Position numbers and translations under genes: made by a program. A stretch of 64,000 nt of DNA, from assembly GCF_030272615.1 (NCBI RefSeq), contig NC_081410.1, positions 186,820,619 to 186,884,618 of the forward strand. The letters run 5' to 3'. This document shows positions 46,715-59,150 of this stretch, piece after piece. Origin of the DNA: Cryptomeria japonica (taxonomy: Eukaryota; Streptophyta; Pinopsida; Cupressales; Cupressaceae). The notes under the pieces were generated by a model. That model was not told the origin of the DNA, did not search any database, and saw only the letters and a program-made list of their open reading frames with translations. Within the stretch, counting starts at the first letter, position 1, and every line of letters starts with the position of its first letter.

Positions 46715-49053
46715 ATGAGTGATAAGATGTATTGTTTGCCTATACATCCCTATGAAATATCAAATGTAAGTGTGCGACCTCTATCAAGTCACAACAAAAT
46801 TTTATCTATGAAAAGATATAAACCATTTAATTTTAATGGTATTCAAGGTTTCCCAGATACTGTTCCTACTAAGGCTAGGGAATATTTACCAGAGTTCACT
46901 AGGAAAGGATCATAATCATCACATCAACATTTGTAAGATTTTTCTAATTTGATGGGAGATTTTGAGATAGATCAAGAAGACATTCTCATGAAGCTTTTTG
47001 TTCAATATTGGAAGGGTGATACCAGAGATTGGTTCTCTTATTTGCCAACATGTTCTATTTCTTTATGGGATGAACTAAAAGTAGCTTTCACAGAACAGTT
47101 TGGTGAAAGAGTTGATCTAGGTTTAGTTATAAAAAGATTCATGGGTATTCAAAAGAAGGAAGATGAATTAATCCCTATTTTCAATCTTAGATTTGCACTA
47201 ACACTGGAGGATATTCCTAGTAGCTATATGCCCAATGATGCAGTGTGTTTAGTTGTTTACCTAGCTGCGTTTGATGAGGAAATGAGCTATTTGTTGCGAG
47301 ACAAGGACCCAAAAACCATGCATCAGGCCTATAGGATAGCAATGGATATCAAAAATAACCTGAAATATGGAATCCCTAAAGGTTATCTATCTGCAAGAGT
47401 GTGTTGTCCTAAGATGTTATATGTGGAAGAAAGGTGTGAATCAAAAGGTAAACGACAATGTCAAAGCATCTACATCCCTACTAATTTCACTAACCATATT
47501 ATGAATTCTAATTCAAACAAAAATGTGAGTGAAGAGAACTCACCGCAGACAGTGGTTATTCCTCATGTTAATGAAGAAAAGGTTAGTGAGATAATTTCAA
47601 TTACTACACCATATGACAACAACAATTGTTTTTCTAGTAGGGAGATCTCATAAGAGATTCATCTACATTCTTGTGTTTCAGATAAATCCAACAGTATGTA
47701 TGAAGAATTGGAAAGTTGTACATCTGATGAAGAAAATTCTAGTATGCAAAATTTTGATGACATGAATTCAGTCTCTCAGAAATCAGTTATATACGATAAT
47801 AAAAATTTGAATGATGAGGTGCCACCATTTTTGGTTGATAATGCTCTTGAGATAGAAATTTGCATGGTTTGTTCAAATAAGGAAAGCATGTTGCAGCCTG
47901 TATCTATGCCACATGAATTCATCCAAAGTAATGTGCATGAAGTTTTAGTTGAGGTATGTGTCCTTGAAAATAATGTTTTGAATAGTTGCATACCAGTTGT
48001 TCCATTACAAACAGTTGTGCATGAAGAGACTCATAAATTTATAAATAATAAAGAGGTTACATCAGACAAATCTATTGATCAGCCATATGGTGAGTCCGCT
48101 TTGTGCAAAGAGTCTTCTTCATATGAAGAATTGGGAAGTGAAGAGGATGAAATAGGTTGTGATGAAACTTGTTATCCTGATGATTTCTTTAAATCTGATT
48201 TAGAAACATTTGTAACTAGTGAATATGAGGGTGATTTTCTTTTTGATGTTACAAGTGCTGATAGAATATGAGAGTGTGGAGTTCATTGACATCATCCAAG
48301 GTTGTGAATTGGATGAAGAAGATTGTTGCCTTGTTGGTCCACATGATAGTTTGAAGTCAGATTTGGAACCTTTTGTTGCATATAAGGATAGTTTTATTAA
48401 GAAGATGAATAATGATGCCTTTTTATCATATAGTGACCTGAGTGTGCAAAATGTTGATCAAGAATTAGTGACTATGTCAATGGAAGACATAAGTGAATTA
48501 GAATGGTTTTCAAATGTTCACTGTTCAGATATGGATATTTGTAAACCAGTTGCTATGTTGGATGGACCAACATATGAGAGCTCTTCCTTTGACATTTGTA
48601 ATGAATTTGTACTATGCTTGCAAGATTGCTTCAATGATGAATATGTTGTGGAGATGCAAACAAATGAAGAAATCAATTTTCATGATGTCGGTTATATGAT
48701 AGAGTATGAAGTGTTTCACTTCTCTTTTCAGTTTGATGGGGCCATCATGAAACATAATAGTGAGATTTTTTGAAGAATGTTGTTTTTGGCATGTTTTTAT
48801 TTCAGACATTGAGTATGGGTATTGTTTGTTTAAAGTAATGCCTAGTGACATGATTCAAATTTATAAAGAATGTGTTGAGATAAAGAGTTTTGATGACATG
48901 CTGGCAGATGTAAAGTTTGGTGATCATGAGCAATTATATGATAATGATATTTTCAAATTGTTCATGATTCAAAGTGATGAGAATTATATTTTTTACAAGG
49001 GAAAAGTTTGGTTTTACATGTTTGGTGGTCCAGGGCCACCAAAGGAGAATTGA
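46715..49053 (+). pseudogene. Gag plus acidic polyprotein, array copy 2
   Basis: One frame from the ATG at 46715 to 48271 with few stops (TAA at 46913, a second at about 46936, TAA at 47651). The Gag domain is at 46820-47390 (KGDTRDWFSYLPTCSISLWD, FTEQFGERVD). Then comes a Cys-containing linker and a long acidic part (YEELESCTSDEENSSM, EVPPFLVDNALE, VVPLQTVVHEETHKF, DETCYPDD). A one-base loss near 48255 shifts it to 48219-48773 (EYESVEFIDIIQGCELDEED, MSMEDISELEWFSN), and another near 48765 to a closing part ending WFYMFGGPGPPKEN at 49053. About 780 codons in all. No protease or polymerase. The acidic region's role is unknown. Confidence 0.75.
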
Positions 49054-49178
49054 TACCAACTCTATTAAATAAAAGTCCAGTGACTTTGAGCTTAATGAAT
49101 GTAGGCATGGTTTTCTTTTACCAGAGATTTGGAATCTTGTTATGCTTGCAGGAGGCATACATCCCTAACTAGAGCCAC

Positions 49179-52100
49179 TATTAGGATTTCCAAAATTTGC
49201 AAAATTTTGAGGTCCTAGGTTAATAAAATTTACTTGTAGCTCTCAAAATAACATCTGCATCTTCAGTTTAAGTAGCTCACTTCAGAGAGTTATAATTTTG
49301 AGCCCATCTATTTTTATGCAAAATCAGTTGGGGAAATGATTAAACACTTATTAAAGATGATATTGATCAAGTTGCAACTTCAAGAAGTCGTATTGGATAT
49401 GTTTTTGAGGCACTTGATTTGAGGGGTTAACAAAGGTTCAACAGGTGCACATTCCCAGAAAAGCCTGAGTTGCCTACTTTGGAGGCTTATAACTTGCAAC
49501 CTGTTAATTGTCATGAGGAATTTATTGTCCATTTGGGTTCCCTACAAAATTATGTACTACCCTACTCATTTTTATATTCCCATGATTTCATTTGACCTAT
49601 TTTGCAAAGCCAAATCTTTTGCAAATTGTTGTTTTTTGCATTCTACATAGTGAAATGTGTTTCAGGGAGCCTCAATTTGAGCATTAATATCTCTATTCCA
49701 GATGATCATGTCATCAAACCAATTGGTTCCTGTGATTCTATGTAATGAAATGAGTGTGTGTGCTAGTTTGCAGCTCTTCATGTTTTCATCTGCTATATTT
49801 TCAAAATTATTTTGAAACAGGGTTTGGAAGGGATTCCGCCAGGTTTCAGTGGAGTAACAACTAAGTAGAAAACTTTGGGGATTAAAATATTGAAACTAAG
49901 TAAGCATCGAGGGAATCCATTTTGTTGGGTAATTAACAATATATCAGATTATGTTCCTGTCAGATGCCATGGTCTCAAGTGGCCATTTGAGTAGTTTTCG
50001 AAGGGGGTTTCTCGGGGTTCATAGATGGTTTTGATCAATTTTGCAAAAGGTTGAAAAATTAGTTTCCAGTGGTTAAATTTTACATATTTCTGCTCTAGAT
50101 GATTGCATAAGTGGTTTTGAATCAACTCCAGGGCTCACCTATTCGAAATTAAAAAAAAATTGTCAGGCCGACGAGGGACCCGACTTGCCCCATTAAACAG
50201 CGAAGTTGTGTTTGCAAGGTCAGTTTTAATTTTTTGTTATTTAAATCATTGTTATGATTTAAATAGTAATGCATCAGAGAAAGTGTCTTGTCTCAAATAA
50301 ATTATTTAATAATGCTTTTTAAATAGCATTAATAAGTCTATTGTTTTGCAAGCTAAATGCCATTTAAATCATTTTATAATGATTTAAAATGATAGGAAGA
50401 TGTAATACTCAAGGTGGGGCCTGAGATGATTAATTGAAAAATAAAAATCAAACACATAAATTACAAATATTGAAATATTTTATAGCAAATTAAAGATTTG
50501 CTATTCTTTTCTTAAGTTAACCTCTTTGCGACTTTTTTAAAATCCTTGAAATCACGTGATCGGGCAAATGGAAGTAAGGAGGCCGACATGCATTGCGGCA
50601 TCACGAGAAAGGGTTGTTTCCCTAATTTGTGAGCATGATAGAGCATTAGGGTTTCACAAAATGTGCAAATATGGAGGTGTAGACTGTATGTGTGAGCTGT
50701 TTGAAAATGTTTGAGCAAAGTATTTGGCAGATTCGAATGCCAAGTTCCACGATATGCCTGGGTTGTCTTGGGAGCATGGAGGTTTTTCAGTAGGGTATGG
50801 ACACCCATCGAATTGTCTAAAGTGGAGAAAATTTGGTGATTATCGTAATTATATTTTGCAGAAATATTGGTCAAAGTCGAGGTAGTGATAAATATGAAGT
50901 TGATCATCGACATATGTAAAATGATGAAAGCTTAGGCAACACATATTAGCTGGGAGTCACACTCCAAAGAAAACATAGCCCCATGAAAATGTCGAATGTG
51001 GAAGCGTTGTCATGGAATGTGAACATTTTTAATACCTCTAATCAACTTAGTGGCAGGCAAACAACAATACAATTTATTCCTTCCAAGTATTATTTTTGCT
51101 TGGCATTGTGTAAGCAATAAATACAATGTGGTCTCCTTTCGAAGCCCAGAGTGTAATAGGGTATTGGCTAGATGTTGTGGTTGCAGCCCCATAGCCAATG
51201 ATCGATTTAAAATATGCAAATACGAACATAATTGGTGAATAATTTCAACAAGATGCACCAAAGTCATCACATGGGTCACATTTAATACAAGTAATGCAAT
51301 AAAAAAAAAGTACTTTCAAAAGTGATTTTAAAACAACAAAGCAAATATCTTTATCAAATCAAAAAATGCATTCATGGGAAAGAAAGACTCAGTAGGGGGA
51401 ATATTTTCAGTTGACAGATATTTTGGAAAGTGCAGGTCAAGGCAATGAGGGAATGTTTTCTATTGCAGGAAGAGGATAGAAGGAGGACAGGTGTAATCTA
51501 CAAATCAGAATTGAAGAAGACATGTGGCAAAGCTGGAACAAATCTAGAGTTTTCTTCTTCTTCTATATATCTTCCTTTCTTCACTTTTGAAGGGGTTCTG
51601 AAAGTTTCTTCTATATAGGGTCTATAAATGGTTTCTTGTCTAGAGTTCTTTAGATCCATGTAGTAGACTAATTATTTTTGAGCAATGTGTAAGGCATTTG
51701 TAGAGAACTTTATATTGAGTTCAGTGTTTAAGTTTTTGCAGGCTATTTGAAAGATGGAGTGTAAAATGTTATTTGTCTGAGGTAGAATTTAAATAAAATG
51801 GAAGATATGGTTCAAATCTTGTTTTTCTCCAGTGTGTAACTCTACCAGCTTCTGAATGAAATTAGCCTAGGGTTCTTTTTATTCAGTGCATTGTTGTGAT
51901 GTATGTGACTTTCTATTTATGCTTTGGTCTAAGGGGTCAATTGAATTGCTAAATAGAGTTGCAGAATGATAGCGCTTATGCAGGGATTTTGGTAAGAAGT
52001 TTTGGGTTTAAATCACTAATGAGATATATTGTAAGGCAATATTATCTTGGATCTAAAAGATATTGGATAAAATCTTGTCATATGCCATCTTATTTTTTCA

Positions 52101-52671
52101 TGGTTTTAAGTTTCCCAATGGAATGAGGCACTGATCACAGCTTGCAATTGTGGTTACAGTGTTGTTGTCAAAATCATTAGTTCTTGCTACAATCTTGTCT
52201 TAAAAAAAATCAGAATATCTTTTACATTTTAAGTATGTATGTGAGCCAAACAGTCTCATAGCTCCAAATTGGTTGAGTTTTCTCCCTCTTTGTTGAGCCT
52301 TTTATGAGAACTCTCTCCTATGTCAGTAGTTTTGTGTTGTGTTATTCTCATTGCTCCAATTGGTTGAGGATCACTGAGGAATAGTCATCCTTTAACATTC
52401 TCCCTCTTTGTTGAGCCTCTTTGATGAGATAATCTGCTTTATATTAATGCTAGTTTATTGTCATTTGCAAGTATGATGCAAAAAATTGTGAAGGAATTAA
52501 GGGATAACCCTCCCTAGTTTTGCAGAGCCTAAAGTGCAAAAGGATCGTATATCCTTGTTAGTTGGTCCAATCCTTGTGATAATTTCCATAATTGAAGTTG
52601 GCTACTTCATAGAAATTGGATTGAGTGTGTTGGTGGCTTTTAAAGCATAAAACTCAATTTTAGAACCAACA
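49179..52671 (+). repeat. LTR3 of array (3.49 kb)
   Basis: The start is TATTAGGA (TG mutated) and the end GAACCAACA, followed by non-element DNA. It lacks about 350 bp present in LTR2; the deletion joins near 51297-51310 at an A run. Confidence 0.87.
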
Positions 52672-52676
52672 TGTTC

Positions 52677-52790
52677 AATTCTCTTCTTTTGTTATTTTCT
52701 TAAGATCTGATTTAATGTTTAATAATGAATGTTTGAGTTTAAGTTAATGTTGATTCACACCCCACTCTCAGAATTTGAATGTATTCAACA
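52677..52790 (+). repeat. Copia-like LTR, right piece
   Basis: Continues from 36453: a T-rich stretch, TTGATTCACACCCCACTCTCAG, and the end TATTCAACA. The CACCCC...CTCTCAG block matches the inverted fragment at 4950-5230. Confidence 0.55.
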
Positions 52791-53414
52791 ATTTTTATAT
52801 CTGTGTGATCATGCAAATGATAGTAATATTTCACTATTCACCCTCCCTTTTATTGTTGGGAAAACACTTCCAATTTATAAATTGTATGTCACATTATCTT
52901 CATTTTTTAACAAAATATGATTATATTCATGACAATATATAATTAATTTGATATTTGATTTCCATTCACTTAGTCTTGTTTTTACACACAATACCACTTT
53001 ACATATGACATATTTTGAAGACCACATTTATCTATTTTGTGTATCTATACACATTGACATATACTAAGACCACCCATTGGTATTAATTCATCATTAATTT
53101 GATCATTCTTACCATGTTCTTTTGACATTTACCTTTATCTTTCTTAGATTGGGAGATAGAGTCTTGACAAATATTTGATTTCACATGTACATTCATGATC
53201 ATATTTTAAATGTGTATACATGCTTTCAAGTTTGACCATCAACATCATTGATATTATTAGTCATTACTAGAATTTTTTAAGCACTCAAGGTTATATTATT
53301 TAATTATTGCACTATGACTATTTGATCCCACAATAGTCTACCCCACATCTTGTTCTAAATTATGGGATGTGCAAAATAGTCTTCTTCAATATTTTTTTTT
53401 AAAAATTCAAGAGT
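52791..53414. other. AT-rich sequence, nothing recognised
   Basis: Short open frames only (such as 52729-52920), without domains or repeats that I can identify. Confidence 0.6.
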
Positions 53415-54180
53415 TTATGGATGATGTAAAATAATGAGTTGTGGAATTTTATACATAGATTCACATCATGTTTTTTTAAGTTTTTAAATGACAATTTATA
53501 TCATTTTTTGTTTTATTTTTCAATCAATTTATACTCTTTTATATTTTATAAAATAATATTATTCCAAATCACATAAATTTCATTACAAACAGTTTTTTTT
53601 GACACCTTATTGAATTAGATATTTAACTCTAGTATCTTATGCACAAATACTTACTTCACCATAATGCAATTTTTAAAAAAAGTTTCCAACAAAATTTATT
53701 ATTTTACCTACTAGCTCAAATAAAGGTCAATATTTGTTTTGTAATGGACCTAAATTCATTATAAAACTAATAGAAATGTATAATATTGAAAAAATAATAA
53801 TGCATATTAGAAGTTTTAGAAAGATAATTTACTAAGGGCTACATACTTACAAAATTGTATTTCTAAATGATTTCATTTGATCCTCTAAAAGTTGAAGAAA
53901 ATTTATTTTTTGTAAGCATTTTGATAGGTGTGAAAGAGACTCTATTGAGAATTTGTTTTAAGTATAATTAAAATTTGTTTTAAGTATAATTAAGTTCTAT
54001 CTAAGAGGGTTTTATTTAACCCCTATTACCCCTTAGGTGGAACCCATCTAGACTTAAATAATTGGTTTTTCTGAAAAAATGCGATTTTAAATATTGGTTT
54101 TTCTAAAAAAATGTGAGTTTAGACCAAAAAAAAAGATATTCCACAAGTGTGACACACCATTATAGGATCAAATATAATGT
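53415..54180 (+). repeat. Dispersed repeat, copy 2
   Basis: Counterpart of 35240-36083, in the same orientation and block order. Confidence 0.6.
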
Positions 54181-55004
54181 CTTTATGTCAATACATCCTT
54201 CAAATCACCCCTTTTCTTTTTGAGCTATCATTTCCATATCATTTGACACAAGGGGAAAAATTCCTTTCCCCAACACATTTTTGTGCCTTGTCTCATCAAG
54301 AAAGTAATGCATTATTGGATAAACTATCGATCATGCAAAAATATCATAAAGATAGAGAGGGATTAGGTTTTCATTTCAGAAAATGCTCAAATTAGAATGA
54401 CAAAGGAAAAGGCAAGGAGGAGAAGGCGGAAGCTGAAAAGAAACCTGAAGATACAAACAAGGTCCAAAATCAAAGAATTGCTACAAGAAGACCTTCGATC
54501 CAACAACCAAATGATTAAAGGTAACCATCATTAAATGGTTATTGTTTTCATTGTAATAGTTTGGGACATAAGGCTATAGAGTGCAAGCACAAAATAAATC
54601 AAAATACTCAATGCTTTAATTGTAAGAGTTTTGGACACAAGGCTAGTAACTGTAGTAATCAAGTTATGAATAGAAGCTATAGACCATTTGTGAATGGAGT
54701 GAATGGATCACATATGAATATGATGAATAAACCCTTTCATGGTTATTGTCACCTATGATATGGTTTTGGTCATAAATCTAATCATTGTAGATGTAGAACA
54801 ACTTCAATGAATTTAGGACAAAGGAATATCAAGTGTTACGATTGCAACAAGTTTGGACATTTTTCTAATAGTTGCAAGAATGTGATTGCTCTGACAAAAA
54901 CAAACAAACCTAAGAATAAGAATGCTATGGTATGGAGAAAGAAGGAAGCGACTGTGTCTGTTGTGCCAAAGTCCGATACAAATGCTTCATCCTCCAAAAA
55001 GTGA
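54177..55004 (+). pseudogene. Gag remnant with four CCHC zinc knuckles
   Basis: One frame with about four stops (54393, two near 54515, 54757). The C-terminal half holds CFHCNSLGHKAIEC (54543), CFNCKSFGHKASNC (54612), a third with its second Cys replaced by a stop (YGFGHKSNHC, near 54760-54790), and CYDCNKFGHFSNSC (about 54837). Between knuckles 2 and 3 lies an Asn/Met-rich linker, and after knuckle 4 a Lys-rich tail. Before them is a Lys/Glu-rich charged segment. CCHC knuckles bind RNA in Gag. Multi-knuckle Gags of this kind occur in plant Ty1/copia elements, so that is my best guess, but no protease, integrase or RT follows. Confidence 0.7.
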
Positions 55005-55503
55005 TTTGATAGCGTTGGCTTAAGGGGAGCTTCAAAGAAAATCTATCTGTCCCCCTCGCCAAAGAGATACATGTTGTGGCCTCAACATGTTGGTGTTGAT
55101 ATTGTGTTTAGTGTACTATGATAAATTGTGTATGCAGAAGTACAAATGATGATGTCATTATGACAAGACAGTTTTTAGTAGCAGAACCCTAGGCATATCA
55201 AACAAGTTAAATATCTAATTTTGTGATCATTTTGACATTGTGTGTTGAAGAGTCTAAAGAGCAAGAGGAGTTCAAGTGTAGAAGAAGAATTAGAGCAAGG
55301 TTAACACAAAAGAGGTACTTTTACATCCTTTCCTATGGAATCCAAGATGATTGTAATGTGTGAATCCAACAGTGGAGACATTCAGAAGTTAACAAAGGTA
55401 CAATTAGATGAATATGATCACAAGAAAATAAGGAATCTTGAAATTTCCTTCATAGATGAAGAATCATAGAGAGTCAAAGACTTAGGGCACAAATATTTGG
55501 ATA

Positions 55504-56183
55504 TTTGGGGTGAATTTTTTGTGGTTCACCAATGAGGATTCAATCAAGTTTATTTTGAGCTATACTCAAGATGGTTACATGATGTTGGATAAACCCTATC
55601 AAATTACAAAGGAATCTATCTCAATTATTACTGGTCTTTGTGGTCTTGGACCTATTTTGGTAGAGAGATCAGTAAAAAACAAAGAGGTTGAAGCCCTAAC
55701 TGGCATTATGAAAGATCAAAGGGCATTGCTAATTGATACAATCATAGACCTAGTGGTGAGGTATGTTGCTTATGGAATTTCTTACAAGATTTATTTTCAA
55801 AATAGAGAAGGATTAACTTCTGCTCTACTTCAGTTGTGTACATTGCACATTAGATGGTAAAAGAAGCCAAATTTTTTGATTTGTGTGAATTATTATGGAT
55901 TCAATTGATAGATAATATCACTATGACAAAATATGATAGATATAATTTCTGCTTTGGTTCCCTAATCATGTGCTTAATGCTTTATTTATTAAGATCTTTA
56001 TCATTGAAGGAAAATGTTGTATGGAAGTCAAATGCCCTTGTTGGAAAACAAATTTGTAGGCATTTGGGTTTTTTAGTAGACAAAGATAAGACATGTAAAA
56101 ATCATTTCATGACCTTTAGAAGATGTGGTGTTTTGGTCTGGTACCTAGAGTTTTTAGCACTCTTGGGGAGACTTCTCCTCTGA
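55504..56183 (+). pseudogene. Unrecognised coding remnant after the zinc-knuckle Gag
   Basis: Open 55510-55860 (FLWFTNEDSIKFILSYTQDG, YQITKESISIITGLCGLG), then another frame from 55854 (FFDLCELLWIQLIDNITMTK, CRHLGFLVDKDKTC). The two overlap by a few bases, so a frameshift joins one ancestral frame. I recognise no family. The composition (aromatic and Leu-rich, then helical) and order before a charged helical part resemble non-autonomous plant elements whose single ORF is not gag-pol. Confidence 0.45.
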
Positions 56184-56422
56184 CAAAAGAAGTTTGAAGA
56201 GAATAGTTGCATTTTTTTCTCCGTAATCAAAGAAGATGAAGAAAAGTGAAGAGAAGAAATAAATAATTAACCTTGATGATTCATAACTATCTAAAGAAGC
56301 TAAGGAAAATATGGCTGTAGTTTAATACAAGAAGATAGTATGGATGAAGATGACCCTTGCAGGACATCAAATATATTAAGTGTTCTTGAAGAAGAGGATG
56401 GCATGAGGAAAATTGAAGATGT

Positions 56423-57113
56423 GTGGATTTCACGTCCACCTATGATCAAGATAAATTTAAAGAAGCCTTAGTTTCTTATCTACTCTGGAACAACATTACT
56501 TTAAATAATTTTGCAAATATTTTACTAGATGTCCTATTTGAACAACTCAAAGATCACTTGGAGCAATCAGCTAAAGAACTTATTGAAAAAGATGAAGTAC
56601 ATGAAGCTTTGGAGAAAAGGTGCACTAGAGCACTGAAAAGATTATAAAAAAGCATGAAGGAAATGAAAGAATGTGTTGAAGAAGTGTCTAGAGTGTATAA
56701 GTACTATCTTTGATGGCCTGCTGCTATTGAAAATTTTAGAGCTAAAATTAATATTTGATATTTTCAATGATAAAGATGGTACACGAAGAAAAATGATAGA
56801 TTATTTATATTTTAAGCTTATATCACTCCAAAGACAGTGAGAAGATGTAGTGAATACTTTCTGGAAAGTAAAGGAGATAGTTGAAGCAAGGTTGGAACAT
56901 CTTTCCAGTCTCCTTGATGAAACTAATGTTATTGACTTGCTGATGGAGAGAAACCGTTTGCGTGTAAACCTCAGAATGACTATGAATTCTTGGAAGACCT
57001 TTGTTCTAGAACTTAAAGAGAGGTATAAGAGAATTTTCATGCAATTGAAACATATTTTGGGGGGGATAGTTTTTGGTAACTTTTTTTTGTTGTTAACCTT
57101 TGTCCTTGGGTAA
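56423..57113 (+). pseudogene. Helical coding remnant, related in layout to 26203-26974
   Basis: FKEALVSYLLWNNITLNNFA and LEQSAKELIEKDEVHEALEK (56423-56647), a gap with stops, then KVKEIVEARLEHLSSLLDET (56870-56930) and WKTFVLELKERYKRIFMQLK to a stop at 57113. Heptad-like Leu spacing suggests coiled coils. A GGGGGGGATA run at 57059-57068 near the end could be a polypurine tract before an unrecognised LTR. Function unknown. Confidence 0.4.
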
Positions 57114-57600
57114 GTGCAAGAAGTAGTGTCCACTCAATGTGGAAGTTTTACACTTAGAAAAAAGAGGGAAAATTGAGTGGAGCACATGGGAGATGAAACA
57201 AGATTCCAATTAGCCATGGGATCCCATAGGCTTCAGGATCCCGAGCCTATTTTTAGAAACGAGATCTTGTTCTAAAATGAAATGGGATCTCATTTTAAAC
57301 AAAACAGAATCCAGTTTCTTAAAATATAAATTTTTTTAAAAATGGGACCAACTCATTTTTTCTAACTGAGATCCCGATTTTGAGTTGCCAGCAAGCCTTC
57401 CAAGTAAGCCATTTCCTGGATTTTTTCCTAAGTTTTAGTTTTTATTATTATTTTTTCAATTTATGAAAGAATTTTTTTAGTTTCAGTTAGTTTTTTTTTA
57501 AATTATGAAAAGATTTCTTTTAATTGATTAGTTTAGGCTTTTTTTTCAAAATGTTAGTTTAGGTTTTAATAATTAAGCAATTTTTTTATAAAATTCTTTT
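57114..57600. other. No gene; short inverted GGGATC/GAGATC motifs
   Basis: GGGATCCC, GGATCCC, GAGATCTTG, GGGATCTC and GAGATCCC recur at 57219-57371. Nothing else is recognisable. Confidence 0.5.
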
Positions 57601-57604
57601 TTTG

Positions 57605-57795
57605 ATTAATGAATGAAAATGGAAATGTTGAAAAATAAAAACCAAAGCAATAATTAAAATGAAAATGAAATAAAAGAAAATGAAAATGAAATAAAAGAAA
57701 AAGAAAATGAAAATGAAATAAAAAACAAAAATGTTCAAACGAAAAAAAATGAAAACGAAATAAAAAATGAAAACAAAAATGAAAGTGAAATTCAA
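57605..57795. repeat. A-rich GAAAATGAAA(T)-type tandem repeat
   Basis: Degenerate units of GAAAATGAAAATGAAATAAA. The open frames across it on the minus strand, rich in Phe, are by-products. Confidence 0.85.
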
Positions 57796-58260
57796 ACCAA
57801 AACCTAAGGAATGTAGAATATACTTTCAATACACACATTTAAACCTAGACATTATTCAAGATCTCATTAGCACCTACATAGTCAAAATAACACCCCTTAA
57901 GACAAGTAATAATCTACATCCTCTACCTTCAATCAGGATAATAGTAAATTCAAGATCTCATTAGGACCCCTACCTCCAATCATGTTTGTCTAGGACCCCT
58001 TAAGACAAATTAATTATCACATGTGACCCCAAGTTAAAGTTACATTCATTATCACACACATGATCTAGGCTTAATACAATTAACATGACCCCAAGTAAGA
58101 CATTCATTATCACATGGTCCCCCTTAAACAAGTTTGAAATGTGTACCTAACACAAACAATATTTCATTAGGACCTCTAGCTGATTTATAGGACCCCTCAA
58201 TTATATACTTTCAATGTATGTACACATGTTAAACGCTCTCCATATATATATCTATAAATT
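57796..58260. other. Gene-free DNA with diffuse GACCCCTTAAG motifs
   Basis: AGGACCCC, CCTTAAGACAA and TTATCACAT recur irregularly. It looks like a degenerate forerunner of the satellite at 59395-61705. Confidence 0.5.
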
Positions 58261-58466
58261 TCACTTAAATCCCTACTTCCTTATTTATATTTCTCTACCA
58301 TATCTCTCCATCTTTATTCCTACCTAGCTTTATCTCTCTCAAACCATCTCTATCTTTCTTTATCTCTTCATCTACCTCTACTCATATATCTCTCCCTCTC
58401 CCTCAATATATACAATCACACATATAGATATCCCCCTCGCTTTCTTAATTTATATTTCTCCTTATT

Positions 58467-58506
<40 letters not shown>

Positions 58507-59150
58507 TTCAATCTTTATCTCTCTTTTCGTCTCTCTTTCCTCATTCTCTCCCTCTCCATATATATATCCCCTCTCCCCCTCCATATATCTCTCTCCCCTC
58601 TCTCTTGCAATGTAATTTTTCCTATCTGTCTCCTACTTTGTATCTCTCCCTATCTCTATCTCTCACTCTCCATCTTTAAATATATCCATCTCCCTTTATC
58701 CCTCATATATATACATCCCTTCATCCATTTATCTCTTTATCTCTTTCCATTCATCCATCTATATGATCTCTCTATCCTCCATCTCCCTCCTCTTCTATCT
58801 CTCTCATAATTTATTTCTATTTAATTCTCTATCAATATTTATCTCTCTCCCTCTCCCTCTATTCCTTTTTATCTTTGTATCTATTCTATTCATATTTCTC
58901 CCTCTTTATGCATCCATTTATCTCTATCTCCCTCTCCCTCTCTATCTCCTTATACTCCCCATCTCTTTATATCTCTCCCTCTCCCTACCTCTATCACTCT
59001 CTCTTACTCCCTTACTCTCACACTATATATATCTCCATCTCCCCTTCTCTCCCCTCTTTATTTCTCCATATTTCTCCCTCTATGTCTCCCTTCTATATTT
59101 TTCTATCTAGCCAATGTTCCTATATAAACACTATTGTTGAATTTGTATCT
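58261..59150. repeat. Second long pyrimidine-rich tract
   Basis: CTCTCC, ATCTCT and TATATC mixtures over about 900 bases, with a (CT)n(CA)n run at about 58468-58506. The open frames (such as 58763-59110) are composition by-products. Confidence 0.9.

Larger units (their letters stand above)
36454..52671 (+). mobile_element. Three-LTR array of a Gag-only Ogre-like non-autonomous element
   Basis: LTR1 36454-38892 (truncated), internal 1 39308-41971, LTR2 41972-45816, internal 2 45817-49178, LTR3 49179-52671. Left and right boundaries are where the copies stop matching: TGTTAGGA at the left and CCAACA at the right. Flanks are TGTTT (36449-36453) and TGTTC (52672-52676), a 4-of-5 target duplication. 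Internal regions encode a Gag core and a long acidic region, with no protease, RT or integrase. The primer site after LTR2 resembles the Ogre tRNA-Arg site. Three LTRs and two internals point to LTR recombination. Confidence 0.85.

Noticed and set aside
40596-48000. Minus-strand 70-codon frames at 40596-40808 and 47776-47991
   Set aside because: They are antisense shadows of the acidic Gag extension, conserved only because the sense strand is.
57566-57838. Phe/His-rich minus-strand open frames
   Set aside because: By-product of the A-rich GAAAATGAAA repeat.
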